Shown piece after piece: positions 40,002 to 52,838 of a DNA stretch of 64,000 bases; the stretch's first letter is position 1; the number at the start of each line of letters is the position of its first letter. The translations under genes and the position numbers were made by a program. The DNA is taken from contig NC_040013.1 of NCBI RefSeq assembly GCF_000972845.2, positions 8,954,061-9,018,060 of the forward strand, in the 5' to 3' direction. The notes under the pieces were generated by a model. It had not been told where the DNA came from. It saw only the letters and a program-made list of their open reading frames with translations, and ran no database searches. This DNA comes from Larimichthys crocea (Eukaryota > Chordata > Actinopteri > Sciaenidae).

Positions 40002-40023
40002 GGGTGGGTGGGTGGGGGGGGGG
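40002..40023 (+). other. G-quadruplex-type tract
   Basis: Three GGGT units are followed by ten G (GGGTGGGTGGGT then G10). Four or more G-runs with one-base loops fit the most stable class of intramolecular G-quadruplex. It lies inside the first adgrl3 coding intron on the sense strand. Whether it forms or acts is unknown. Confidence 0.85.
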
Positions 40024-41636
40024 ATCAAATGATACTGTGGCACAGATTAGCCCATGAGACCTTGAGGATAAGAGAGAGAGGGAGCAAGCCAAAGAGAGGA
40101 GGTGCTGTGCGATACTGGAGATGGCCTTCAATATGGCCCAGTGGCCTTGTAGGGGAATTCAATACAGCCATTGACAAAAGAAGGCTTCTATTGTGGAAGA
40201 AGCAGCCTCCTTTGGGAAGCTGTTCCATTTCCTTATTAATTGTGCTCTCATTAAAATAAAAGGAAGGGGAGAGGGGAATGGATAGCGCGAGAGTAATGGT
40301 AGCTCTTCAGCATGGCCTCCTTGTTTGGATGGGTGCCAGGGTCAAGTAGTTTACAGTTCTAGGGCTTTACACCAGGATGGAAAATACACTGTAGTTTATG
40401 TGTTTTATGTTCTGCACGTTGAGTACACACAGATATATGCACGCATTCCCTCTCTTTATCTTCCCTCTCTGAAGCCCTCCTACACGTAACACAAATCTTC
40501 CTTACTGGCCCTGACTGCATCCTCTGCAGATGTACAGGATCAAGACTCTGGGGGTTTAGGCTTGGCCTCAGTCTTACACCACAGCTGTCAGACAGGGGAG
40601 GATTCGTCAGTTTGGGCCGTGGATCACTGATACCCTGACCAAATATACTCCCTAACATAGCCTTTAACTCTATGCTAAAATAATAATTCTTTTGTAGTTT
40701 TTACTTTCATGTCTATCAGTTGTGATGACATGAACTCACTGAGGTAATTGCTGACATCTGGGAACACGGCAAGTTGGACGGGGCAAGAAAACACAAGCAG
40801 TCAAAGCAAAACTTCTTTCAGTACTCATTGATTGCAGCGCTGAATGTCCAAAACTACGGAAATACACCCACGTTTAAACAAACCGGACAGTCTAATCTCT
40901 TCGCTCTACTCGAGGCAGTACAACGCATAATTAAATTAATCCTCAGCAGCACGGAGATCACAAAAAACACATCTGGTCTTAAGGCATTTTTGGTATATTA
41001 CATCTATTTTATGGTAATTTTTCTTTAATTTGTAATTTCTACGCTATGGTTGTTTGCGATGTTATATAGCAACATCTTGTGCAAAGAAAATTGATTATAT
41101 GAATAAAATTAAGCATTCACCACGACCATTTATTCTCCTTATAACCATATGTTTTCTGTTTTTCAACTTTTTTTCAACTTCTGTCTTTGTTTTCCATCTC
41201 CCATATGGACCTGCAGCTTGTTACAAGCTTTGTTTACATCTGATACCTCTCCAGTGACAAGATGTGTGTGTGTGTGTGCGTTGCTTCTGTTCAGCCAAAC
41301 TGTGTGGTCATCTGTGGATTATGTCTTCCCCCCCCCCATCTTAGACATAGGCTATTCTAAACTGAGAATACCATAGTTAAGATGTCTCTTTTTGGGGGAG
41401 GACGAGGTGGGGCTAGAGGCCAGGAGCCATAACTTTCACAGACATCTCCCTGTGCCTGAGACCCTACAAAAGACCAACTGTGTCAAATGAGAAAAATTGC
41501 AGGTGCACATTCCCCAGTGGTGCACTCCCTCTTGCCTCCCACTCTCCACACACACACATATTAACGCATCCAAGAAGCGCATACGCACACACACTGCCTC
41601 CGTGATCAGTGCCGCTCATTTGGTGGCGGGAGGAGG

Positions 41637-41663
41637 GTGTGTGTGTGTGTGTGTGTGTGTGTG
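41637..41663. repeat. (TG)n microsatellite
   Basis: About 13 GT units after GGGAGGAGG and before CGGGGAG. A CA-rich stretch (ACGCACACACAC) lies 50 bp upstream. Confidence 0.95.
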
Positions 41664-44600
41664 CGGGGAGATCATTTTTCACTGGGATAATGCTCTCCTT
41701 TCTGTGCCACGAGATGGACTGAGGAAAGGCTTGAAACTGGAGATGCAGAGTGAGCGATGTCATTCCACAGCAAGCAACAGCATCAAACAATATGGCATGC
41801 CATTTTTTATAGGCCGGGCTAGAACTGCAGATGTTTCTCAGCTGCACGCGCGTACAATGGTGGGTATTTTGTATTGGGGGTCACGATGAAGGCCACCCTT
41901 TAACTGGGAGGTCCTCATTTCACCCATAGCTCCCATCTGACACACTTTCCCTGTCATAAATTAGTCGAATGGAATGCGAGTGTATTACACACACGGCGCA
42001 CAGTGTGGAAATCACATTAAAGTTATAAGATGCTCCTTATGGCTTCAGATATTGCCTCATAATTGTCACCTTTAACCAAGATGACTGTTTTCACCACATG
42101 ACCCCTTTCAAAATAAATCTAAGCCCTTTGTGACCCATTACACATGCCACTGAGTTATGAGATGTTTCACCAAAGAGTGAATATCCCTTCTGGGACTGAT
42201 TCACTATGAGCACATATTTTACTGAACAAAGCCATACAATTATGCCCCATCAACAAATCTTTGATTCGTCCATATACAGTAGTGTGTTGTGACATACAGA
42301 TAGCCAAACAAGGAATTTCAATATTTGTCATATCACCCCACATGCCAAATTATATTTCCTCATATGAAAGGGGTTAAGCACCCTGTTGTTTTCTCATATG
42401 TTCAACACAAACTTGCAATGATTCGCAGCAGTTAATTCTTAAACTAATATATACGACTACTGGAGCTTCTCAGTTTCCCAGTAATAGGTTTGCCAAATAA
42501 TTAGTTCGTTTTTTTTTTCAGATGCAAGTCTGTCTCAACGTGATATTATAACTCAAATTACAGCTCCACTCGTACTTGTGTGAAATCATGCATGGTGCGT
42601 TTTGCCCAAATTCTGCATTCCCTCCTATTTCATGCCTCTTACGCTTGTTGTCGGATTCCAATATGCCACATGTTAAGAGCTGCGGCCAGATGATTTGATT
42701 TGTGAGCACCGCGTACATGTTGCCTCATACATATTCAGTGCTCATTATCTCCGCACAATAACCCCATGTCTGATAACTGTCATTTTGAACGCGCAAAGAA
42801 AAGACTATCAAAGGAGATCATTATGGCTGTGTTTCTCAGATGTAGCGTAGCCACCCAGGCTAATTTCTGCAGCACTGCCATGATTGCATACTGTACATGT
42901 GGAACGAGATTACTTCTCACTCTGTGGGTGGCTTTTTCCACGTTTATTTCCCTCTCCAACACTCTGATTTTGGTGCCTTCTTTTCCTCCCCTCTTTCTTT
43001 TCCCTCACTTTTTCTTTGTTCCTTTCCCCTTATTCACAAATCCGCCATTTACCGCAATGTTAAGCACACATTCCGTTCCCTTTTTCCTGTTTCTTCAACT
43101 TCTTGACTTGTGTGCCAGTGTTAACCATTAACTTTTTGCAAGCTCCTTAGCCACTGACCCCTCCAAAGCATGCGACATGGGCACAGAAATAGCTTATGAG
43201 GTGCCTTGTACAGCTTCAACCCATATATCTCTCTGCCTTATCACAGACATACAGACTTTTTTTACTCCCTAATAGAGGTATTGGCTCCAAAATCTAGTAT
43301 TGGTCAGACACTATTGCCTTGTACTAACACAGTCTGTGGCCCTGGGAGAGGATTGAATCAGTGCTACAACTTGTCAGTGATGTCGTAGCTCACGTAGGAA
43401 GAAGTGAAACAGAACAAGCGCAGGGCCTGATTAAAAAATTGTCATCCTTGAACGGTGTCACAATCTGTGCATGTAGCTGCGCGTGCCAGATAGCAATACT
43501 CCCTAGGGAGAAACACCCCCCTGCCCAATGCATAATGTATTAAAGCGGGCATGTGCACATATAAACACACATGTAAGAATGAACAAGCCACAGGGGAGGT
43601 AACAAAAGAAGTGCATTGCTGTTAAGTACAGATGCAGACAGTCCTTAATTTGCTGATGGCACCCGGCACATCACATTGCACCAACCTTTGAGTTTTTACA
43701 GTATATAGGGCAAACCCATGCACCCATCCCTACCTCCACCTGCTTCAGATGCCACACTTGATCTCACTGTTATCTATACTCATTCAATACCTTTGATTTT
43801 ACACCCGAGAGAGCCTAAACTCGCTTTCATCATCCACCAGTTGAGCGAAAAAACATTTTTTTTGTGTGTGTACTGTGACTAATCATGCTGCACTTTGCCC
43901 GTACTTGATATTATGAACACGGCTCCACTGGAACAAATAATTTGAGAAATATGAAGTAATGTCTTTGTTAACCTAAAAACAAAACAGATGCATATGCATG
44001 AAATCACATTTTAATTTTGTCATTTAAATCATCTCTTGCTCTTCATTATGTAAGTAAACATTACAGCACTGAGTTTTAATTGGTATTAATTCATGCTTTT
44101 TGCCCCTCGGATATTAAGCTGCAGTAAAAATCACACTCGCAGGAGGACGGGAAGGAGAATTGGAATTAGGCTCATTTCCAAACGTGGAACAAACCGCGGA
44201 AAACAAATCACTGCAGCGTAATTCATTCCTGGTGCAAGGATACTCTTGATAAAATAGAATGCAAACCGGTCCATACAAGGACGAGCTCCAATTTCCTGTT
44301 TTTGTCTTCAAATGGTAAGAAAATTGAAAAATGCTCATCCTTACAACCCTCAAACCCCAAATTCCAAAAAAAAGGCCAAATCTTTTATGCAGCCTTTACG
44401 GCAAAAAGAAAAAGAAATTTCATCTCAAGATTTCATCAACCTCCAATATGCTGTTTTATGTAAATTGCGTTACTATCCATCTCCCACGTTCTCCTTGTTT
44501 CAAGTTGAAAAATACATTACTTGTTTGCTTAAGTGCTTTTTTTTAATTAATTTTTTTACTATCACTATGATCAACAGACAATATTCTGCCAAAACGGAAA

Positions 44601-44957
44601 GTTGTCATCAGTCTGATGGTGTTAACCTGGTGGCCGGTATGTTCACACTGCAGTTCAACTCTATTCGTACTCACTATTAATACACCTACAATAAGTAGAG
44701 CCCCAGGGATCCATTCAAGCAGCGATTGCTTGGTTTCCTATTCATTACAAGAGATAGTATTTTCAAGGTGTTCTCACATCAGTTTGTTCTGTATCTCAAG
44801 TGAAAGGAGCACATAGATGTCGTACCGTGAGCTGCTATGGAATAATTGAAGTGCACTCAAGTGTTCACATGAATGGTGCTTTCTAAAGTTAAGAAAGGGA
44901 TAAAGAAGTGTACTTTATATTATCCAGTGTACCCTGCAAGACAGCAGCATAGTGACT

Positions 44958-44978
44958 TTATATATATATATATATATA
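44958..44978. repeat. (TA)n microsatellite
   Basis: About ten TA units between GTGACTT and GTCCTACTGG. Confidence 0.95.
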
Positions 44979-47074
44979 GTCCTACTGGTTTTAAATACAC
45001 ACAGTGCCTGCAACACAAACAAGCCTTAGATGTGTTTTTTTGTTGAACGTGTTGACAAGCAAACTAGTAAAATTTTATTTTTACAAAACAGATTTATAAA
45101 AGAGTAAATGCAGAATAATAAAAATATCTACATGCTATTCTCACAGCACAGTGGAATGTATTGTGTCTTAGGTACAGTTTTGAGGTGCACCAGTATTTAT
45201 AGTTAAAATTTGCTTCACTTTAACAAGCAGCGACCTGAAAATGCTGCTTACATTATGATACATCAGTGATAATGTAGCATAATACAAAGATGATACTTTT
45301 TGTACATCTACCAGTCCGTACATTTTAGATTTCTAAAGATGATCCTTTGAATGAAAACTGGTGTGAGGAGGTGTGTAAGAATTGTGTCTTTGTAAAAAAA
45401 TGTCCTACATGTTCACATCTGTCTCATCTATATCAAATCTACAAGACGACCACCAGTTTTCTGACACCAAAATATCTCCCTCAGGACGTACGCATGTGTT
45501 TTATATTGATTCTCCTGCCCCCTCAACTTCAGTGTTTTCTTTGTCTGAGCACTAAATAACCTCCGTTTCCTGAGAGGTTCGGATTAGCGAGGTTCCTCTG
45601 CAGTTTGTCTCACTTCACAATGCTAAACTTAGACTAGGTCTCCCCTCCGGTGTGCAGTTAGGCAATTCTATCTGATAATGTGTGGTAAAAGAAGACTGAG
45701 GAAAAGACCTCTTTCCCCTCGCACAAGACGAAAATCAGCCTGTTGTTTCTTTTCTTTGACCTCAATTACTGTCAGGGCACGTGTTACTATAGGGGCATGT
45801 TGAGTCATGCCTGCTCTGGGAGTGTGTGTACGCCTGTGTGTATCTTCTGTGTGTATGTGTGTCAGGGATTGTGTTCATTTTAGTCCAGGAGGCACTTTAC
45901 AGTAGGAGGGGGCCAAGGTGCATTAGTCTTGGCTGAGATGTTCCCTTGAGTGATGCCGGCACATGTGGGTGGGTTACAGGAAGGAGGGAGAAGGAGCGGG
46001 AGGAGGGAGAGGGCTATGATAGGAGAAGGAAAAAGTAACGATGTCAGACATGACGGGAGCTGAACAAAACCCAGTTCGCTGTCAGGAGCCGCTGCCGCAG
46101 CAGCTGCCGGCTCCACAGCTTCACCTCCGGCTTGGACCATCTGACAAAACGGCGCTTTGCTGAAAGGAAACAGCACACACGTCTCTGCTGTGTTTACACT
46201 GAGGAAAAGGAAAATTGGGAAATGACCAAAAATTTTGCTCAGAATCGGTGCCTGATGTATTTTTGAAACTCTACCAAAAGTTCCATTTCAATTTGACAAA
46301 TTTTCAGCCAGTCTCAATAAAGATACAAAGCGCTTGAACCACACTGAGGGGAATGATGTCTCCTAAGCTGTAGTGGATTTGACCTGAGAAACTAATGTTG
46401 TAATTTGCACAGCAAAGTGGTTTTAAAAACAAGACCTTGATGGGAGACTTGCTTCGCATTTCCTCATTTTTTTTTCTCTTGCCATGGCTATGCACTTAAT
46501 GAATTGAGGTAGCGATTAATTAAACGAAAGTGCTCGCTGGATGGAAAGACACTTCACCTCTGTGTTCTGAGTATGTGAATCAAGCCTTTATGGAGTACTT
46601 GTATTTGTTCCGTGTGTGTACGCAAACATGAAGCTTCTGTCTACCGCAAGCATATCACGAGGGGGGAGGAAGTTGCTGTGCTCTGCAGATTTCCCTCCAT
46701 CTAGTGACCAATTTATTAACTTTCACAGTTATTAACTTTCACTGTGTCAATACATCGTTACAGCAGGAAAGGGAAAAAGCAATACACCGCTGCTCTATAA
46801 TGACTACTATCTTTTTGATTTGGCCAGGTGGAAGTTGTATAAAACAACAGATCAGATATTTACCATACGAGGAGGCCGGTCCAGTAAGCCACAGTAGTTT
46901 ATTACCATTGCACCGGTCCTTCCTGTGAACTAATTTGTTAACACAGAAGAGCTAATTTCCCCGCAGGCATCATGGGCAGTTTGACTGACGGTTTGAAGTA
47001 CGCATTTGCACGTTGCTGCCCTGCAAAAAAACACCATCAGTCCCACCCCCCTCCCCTCTTCCCTCTGCTGGAAT

Positions 47075-47370
47075 TTGCAAGTGCGTGGTGTGTTGCCAAT
47101 TAATGTGTTCAAATGTCTGTCAGCGAATGCAAGTCGGAGCAAAACAAATGGCTTGTTCATTCGCCGCGTTGAATGGATATCTGTGCCCTGTCATAATGAG
47201 TAATGCTAATTGTGCTTAGCAGCATCATTGGTCAAAGTGTCAAAAGCCATCAAGTCGATTTGAGGAGTTTGTCACAATCGCTCATGAATTCATCATTACA
47301 GAGGTGCTATCTGTCATCCAGCTGCATGTCTCAATAAAATGGCTTATTCAGTCTAATTTGTAAAGCTTTT
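47075..47370. promoter_or_regulatory. Possible conserved non-coding element
   Basis: About 300 nt of repeat-free, complex sequence with GTTGCCAATTAATGTGTTCA, GTCATAATGAGTAATGCTAA and CTCATGAATTCATCATTACA. It carries dense homeodomain-like words and no coding signature. One of the better-looking candidates in the intron. Visual judgement only. Confidence 0.3.
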
Positions 47371-48159
47371 AAACTTCAAAAAAAAGTTGTCTGACCAGCC
47401 CGGCGGAGTGTTTCTCACACCACAGATTCGTCCCATGCAGCCCACACGTTGTTTTATCGATGGCGTTCTCCTAAAAGCTCTATCTGCAGAGTTCTTTGAC
47501 AGTTAAGTTCCTGGATAATTTTGCACTCTGCGTAAAAGCTTTTGAGATTTCGCTTGCCTTAGGCCATATGTAAACGTAATTTACTTGGGAGAACAATTTG
47601 CCTGAACTGTTTCTCACTTTAAGATAAATAATCCCTCATGCATTATTGAAAATGCTATACTTTTTTTCTTTTTTTCCCCCGAGTTACAATTCGTAAGATT
47701 TCTCCCCGTTGTTGCAAAGTCTAGCAAACGACTTATTCTGACCCCTCCCACCACCAGACAATGCCATTTATTGCAAACTCGGAAGTGGGTGTGACAGGCT
47801 CCCATTGGCCTAATCAAATAACGGTATCCAGATTCATGTGCTAATTAATCACTAGCTCTGGGGGCTGGACCCATCCAGCGATTCTCGGTGGAAAAAGAGA
47901 CATTTGATCTGTTGAATCAGCTCCCTCACCGTCTCCTCCTCTCCCTTCCATCTATCTTACATTAATTCAATGAAGTCAGAGTTTATTAGAACGTAACCCC
48001 CCCCCTCCACCCTCTCTTTCTCCGTCTCTCTCTTTCTCTTTAACACACACCCACACACTGTAAGTTTGTATCATCTGCTACAGAATGTGAGCATCTTTTT
48101 TCAAAGAGTAAAATATTTTTAATTGCCTAAACATTTCTGGGAACATATTTGGCGCTTTG

Positions 48160-48350
48160 CCCAACTTCCCGGCTGCCTGATTGTAGAGAGCATGATTATT
48201 TATTGGGAAATTATCTGCTGTGTCTGAGCTCAAAGATCTGAAACTATGTTTCTCATGTTGAGAGCTGTCATAAGTCTCTGACGTGTTTATCCTAGTGATG
48301 GTGGCTCATTCAGTCAGGCTCATTGTAATTATGTACGGTGGTTGACCTTA
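48160..48350. promoter_or_regulatory. Possible conserved non-coding element
   Basis: Repeat-free sequence including GAGCATGATTATTTATTGGG, GAGCTCAAAGATCTGAAACT and CTCATTGTAATTATGTACGG. No open frame of note. Visual judgement only. Confidence 0.25.
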
Positions 48351-50929
48351 ACTCTTCCTCCCTGACATGTTTTCTTGAGACATGAAATGAAATACAAGCT
48401 CCCCGAGGCCTCTGTTTTGTTACTAATGATGACTTTTAAATGTCATTGTTACTCTGCTCCGTCTGCACTTGGCTGCCCGGTGGTTTAGAGAAGGTAATGG
48501 GTCTCTGCTCTGTGTCACTGACCCCAGAATGAGCTCTGCTTTTAAACCGCAACATTTCTCACTATTAAACCCACAATCAATACTCCGAAGCATTTCCCCC
48601 TCGGACTGGTTTTTAAAAGCTCTGCGGGGGAGCGACATTTTCCAAATGAACATTTTTCTTTCTGACCTTTCTCTTGCCCTTTTTGCTGAGTAATTGCAGT
48701 TTTTGAAATATTCATTTGTGAGTTATGTCATTTGCAAGCATCGTGATTGAAAACACTGCTCGGTGGTGTCAAAGTAATGGAAGTATCCAGCATAACCTTT
48801 GCAGTTTGCTTTTCCCAAACTACTACTCTGTCTTTTTTTCCCCCCTCTATATTCAGCAGTGCACTTGTCAGAGGAATTATCCAGGGAGAATCTTCAGCAG
48901 AGAAAAAAAAGAGATACGCACTGCATATAACTACTCCTCTTAAGTATAGACTGAAAAGGGGGTGAAGAGAGATGAATGGAATAGAACATGGGAACTTAGA
49001 TAAAAGGATGGACTTTCAATAGGACTATTTTGATTTTCGATAGCTCTGTCAATGAGACATACAGGTAGACATCTGTACGTGCGAGTGAGACAGGATGCTG
49101 GCTCTGGCACCCGAGGAATATGAGCCCTATCAATCACCGCCTCCAGGCACAAATGTAATTACACTACAGTTGTTGACCAGCCGGGTAATCCGAGACATCA
49201 CTGGCATGCATTTACTTGCTTACATTAGGGGATTGCTGGTGCCCATGTTGACGGCATCATGGTCGCTACTCTCTGATGTTTTTTTAATGTTTCTTTTGGG
49301 GACGCTGGCCTGAAATGAGCCCTTGGCTTTTTGCAGAGTTGCAACGCCTACAATTTTTTAATTTCAGGTCACAGTAAGTCATAGAGGTCGAATTAATCAA
49401 GATATAATATAAACATATAAACATCTTAACAATACTTTTTGTGAGGAGGTTTTACACTTGCAGCTTTTGAAAGAGGAAGAAACCACACATGCAGATTTTT
49501 ATTTTTTTAAATTTATAGTCAGTTACTTGTTTGTAATTTATCTAAGTGTACCTGCTCGAGACAACCTATGTTATCTATCTGCGGTTTCAAAGAAGTTTGG
49601 TCTGATCCAGACCAGTATATTTCAGGGGGCGGAATAAATCTTCCTATTAAGAGGAAGATAATTGATGGCTTTCATCACCAGAATGAATGCAGTTATTCTG
49701 ATCTGTAATGTTTCGATGGTAAGTGCACTTTACTGTGTTAGAGTTTGAATGATTCACGAGACAAACTGAAATGACACGATAATGAGGGGCTTCTTTTGTT
49801 GTTTCACCTCACTGTGTGTCTTTTCTTGTTTCTTGTTTATTGTTAGGGAAAGATTAAAAGATTAAAAAGTGATGCCTGAAAATGGTGGTGATTTGATACC
49901 CTCACAAAAATGCAGTGTACTGACCACTTGTGCCTGTATGACACATAATAGAATAAAAGACATTCTTATGGGAATTCATCATATGTAAAATACGGTTTCA
50001 TATGTAATATTACTTTTGTTTCAGCAAAACAAAATAGACTGGATGTACTTGTAGGGAATATTTTTTGAGTACACATTTTTATCTTGGTAAGACCTTACAT
50101 TACATTAAAACATTTCATAAATAACTGAACACAACACTAGCAAACAGTGGCTTATTTACACATTTGATAGATCTTTCTTGCCACTGTTTTGCTCTCCACT
50201 CTTAAGGGAAGCTACTAGATGTTACATATTCACCATGCCATTGCATGTTGGGCAGGCAGCATATAGTCGGTTTTTTGAATGTTTTGTTGCAACACTGATT
50301 TGGGTAGTGAAAGTGAAAACAGTAAAGTCGTTAGCTCTAAAAACCAAAATAATTAACTAAGATGCTAAAATTTTCTGTAGCAGGAAGGGAAAAAAAACAC
50401 CCTGTCAGTCAATCCCTCCTTTTCCACATTACATGTATTGATTTGACCCATGACATTACAATATTGATAAATAAAAATTCCTTCAGACATGCTGTCATTT
50501 TTAGCATTCCCCTTTAATATATTGAAAAGTATGTCAAGCAATCAGACCTCGCCCAAAGTTCACAATCAATCACTACGACTGTACTTGCATTCCTTGTGTG
50601 CTTTTACTCCAAATAGAGTAAATCGTGTCGACATTATTGCACCTGCTGCAGCTATTTTAAGACGTGTAATTAAGTCTAACTCAGAAAAAGCAAGAGAACT
50701 GGGCGGGTACAGAAAGAAAATGCCATGTGAGTCAACATGAGGTTAAATATAACTTCTGTCACAAAATAGTCATTATTAGGCGTTTCAAGAGGATGAGCAA
50801 TTTTTCCATCACCTGGAACCACAACAGTGTTTTGTAATATGATGATTGCATAGCCGAGCAAAAAGTAAGGATAGGATATATCGTGCTATCGAATCACATT
50901 TCAGACAGAGCTACATCTGCCATTTCATT

Positions 50930-51300
50930 CAGTTCAATTTATTTGTCACATCAAATAAAAAAGAACGATTATAGTGAAATCTATTTCTGTTAGCTCCTAC
51001 TGTATTTTCTTAGTCAAACTAAATAAGAAATACTAATAGGAATAATAAAAAAAGAATAACTAGTAATAATAGAATAATAATTACAATTGTACCAACAAAA
51101 ACAACAATAGCAATGATGAATAAATAGTCCTGGACAGTGCCCTCATTTAGGATCTCCGTGGCCCGAGGGTAGAAGCACCTGTCTGGTGTATCAGGAACCT
51201 TCCTCTTGATCGTGGCAGAGAGAAAAGGACTTTATCCTGATGGCTGGCATGCTTAATGATTCTCCCAGATGTATTTTTGCAGCATCTGGTATCATAGCCT
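50930..51300 (-). mobile_element. Non-LTR retrotransposon 3' fragment
   Basis: On the plus strand it begins TTCAGTTCAATTTATTTGTC, the complement of an ACAAATAAATTGAA tail. Further on are GATCTCCGTGGCCCGAGGGT, AGAAGCACCTGTCTGG, TCAGGAACCTTCCTCTTGAT and ATGGCTGGCATGCTTAATG, which resemble the 3' region of fish LINE-type repeats in reverse orientation. An internal AT-rich stretch with AATAAT units lies at 51020-51125. There is no intact open frame and the family is not resolved. Confidence 0.5.
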
Positions 51301-51758
51301 AAAGCATGCAAAAAAAATAGATGATTAACGTCATAAATGAAACTGTTTATTTGTAATACATAATTAGACATAATAAGACAAAATAATTTCCACCCCATGT
51401 CCACGTCCTTTTTCTTTTCTTCAGCTGAAACATCAGTTACATGATGACAAATGGTCGTTTGATTGAGATGTGGTTGGAAATTCGTAAAAAAGCTACTAAG
51501 TGGACCTGAAATGATCCTAAAATTATTTGACATCACACACTTCATATTTGCCTATTTTTTACTTTGATATAAGCTCCATTTAGTTGCTGTTCTGGAGCTT
51601 TCACTCACACAACATGAGGGGAATTTGAATGTCCTAGAGAACCTTGTGCACACATTTATTTTAAAAATGTTTACTTTATTGTTCGAGGTAAATGTGGCTA
51701 TTTACCCTGATCGATTTCAGGTGGTATTGCCTCAGCCTATTTTCACATGTGGGTGCAC

Positions 51759-51815
51759 TCTCTCTCTCTCTCTTTCTTTTCTCTCTCCCTCTCTTTCTGT
51801 CTCTGCTCCATGATA
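51759..51815. repeat. (CT)n-rich pyrimidine tract
   Basis: CTCTCTCTCTCTCTTTCTTT and then CTCTCTCCCTCTCTTTCTGT: a near-pure pyrimidine strand of about 50 nt upstream of the CpG-enriched patch at 51825-52200. Confidence 0.9.
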
Positions 51816-51824
51816 AATGTCTGT

Positions 51825-52200
51825 GCTGCACGTCGTCTAGCGGTGGCTCTCGCAGCTCAGACACTCGTCTGAAAGGATGTTTATAAAAATCTATAACTGC
51901 CACAGTCCTCCTACAGTCACTCAGGCCAATGTTTACGTTTCTCGCTCATTTTTTATTCTCGCTGTAAACACACAACTCCTCGCAGCCTGTCGTGCACACG
52001 CCCCCCCATCCCCGTGCGCGATTTTGAGCCTCCACAGATGTGTGTGGGTGTGCGAGCGTGCGCCTGTGTCAAGGAGAGGGAAAAAACAGCAACCTCCGAA
52101 CTGCTGCCGCTCAGTCCCACTAGCCCTCCCGGCCATTTTGGCTCTGCGGTAAACAGCACATTTTTTGCCAAACAGACTCTCGGCTTTGGCTGGAAGCACA
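51825..52200. promoter_or_regulatory. CpG-enriched patch upstream of the lectin exon
   Basis: By eye about 20 CpG over some 370 nt, with clusters CGTGCGCGATT and GCGAGCGTGCGCC. It ends about 640 bp before exon B. It could be an alternative promoter, an enhancer, or simply GC-rich intron. The minus-strand open frames across it have no recognisable product. Confidence 0.3.
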
Positions 52201-52838
52201 GAGCACCTTTTGACCTTCTGCCTTCTGTCTGCATGTAGCTTAACTGAAGTGCATTGTGTCACCTTAAAAGACAAAGCCTGATGCAGCTTGTAGGTTCTAG
52301 TCAGGAGGGAGGGATGTGGTTTTACATGAGACACACTCTGCTGTGCTTTCTTTGTCTCTGCATCTTTGTACGTCTCTTAATTTCTCAGTCGAATGCCCAT
52401 GTAATGAATGTTTATTTTCTCACAGCCAAATGCAAACACCGTGTCTATTTCCTTATGTTTGATCTCTGCCAATCTTCTACTCTCTCTTTCTACAACCCCT
52501 GGCTTCTTGAGGGCCCCTGAAGTATTGCTCATCCTCCCACTCCAAACAGCCAGCGTCCTGTCCGCCCACACTATCTAGTCTAGGGTGGACAACCTCTTCT
52601 CATATGTCTGAGTGTCAGACCTTTTGATTGCAGGTCGTCCCATCTGTTCTTGTATTTTCCTGCAGGAATATACAGATTTTTTTTCTCCCACAAACACGGG
52701 ATTAAGTTGTTTTAACACTCAAGTGTAGAAATACTTACAAATAAAATACTACCAACGCATATATAGATATATAAAAAAAACAAAAAAAGGATTCAGAATA
52801 TCACAGACTTGTTTTTTTTTTTCCCTTTCACTCTGCAG

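Larger units (their letters stand above)
30025..52838 (+). other. adgrl3: adgrl3 intron between signal-peptide exon and lectin exon (22.8 kb)
   Basis: A phase-1 GT-AG intron, GTGAGT at 30025 to CTCTGCAG at 52838. Long introns here are normal for latrophilins. Contents: 30025-32300 nothing recognised; 32327-32615 possible MITE; 32620-35050 nothing beyond AT-rich DNA and short CA/TG tracts; 35060-35400 teleost repeat; 35400-37300 nothing recognised; 37310-37455 possible conserved element; 37655-38900 a cluster of repeat fragments; 40002-40023 G-quadruplex tract; 41637-41663 TG microsatellite; 41940-42080, 44100-44300, 47075-47370 and 48160-48350 look like possible conserved non-coding DNA; 44958-44978 TA run; 49300-50900 nothing recognised; 50930-51300 retrotransposon fragment; 51759-51815 pyrimidine tract; 51825-52200 CpG-enriched patch. 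No convincing coding exon was found on either strand. Confidence 0.85.

Noticed and set aside
45880..46176. Minus-strand frame with a poly-alanine run
   Set aside because: The run comes from a GC-rich CTGCCGCAGCAGCTG stretch; no homology or splice support.
51147..51545. Minus-strand frame of 132 codons
   Set aside because: Its 3' part is inside the retrotransposon fragment and the rest is unrelated intron; no reverse transcriptase or other motif.
51933..52334. Minus-strand frame of 133 codons over the CpG patch
   Set aside because: Open because stop codons are rare in GC-rich DNA; sequence is low-complexity and unlike any family I know.
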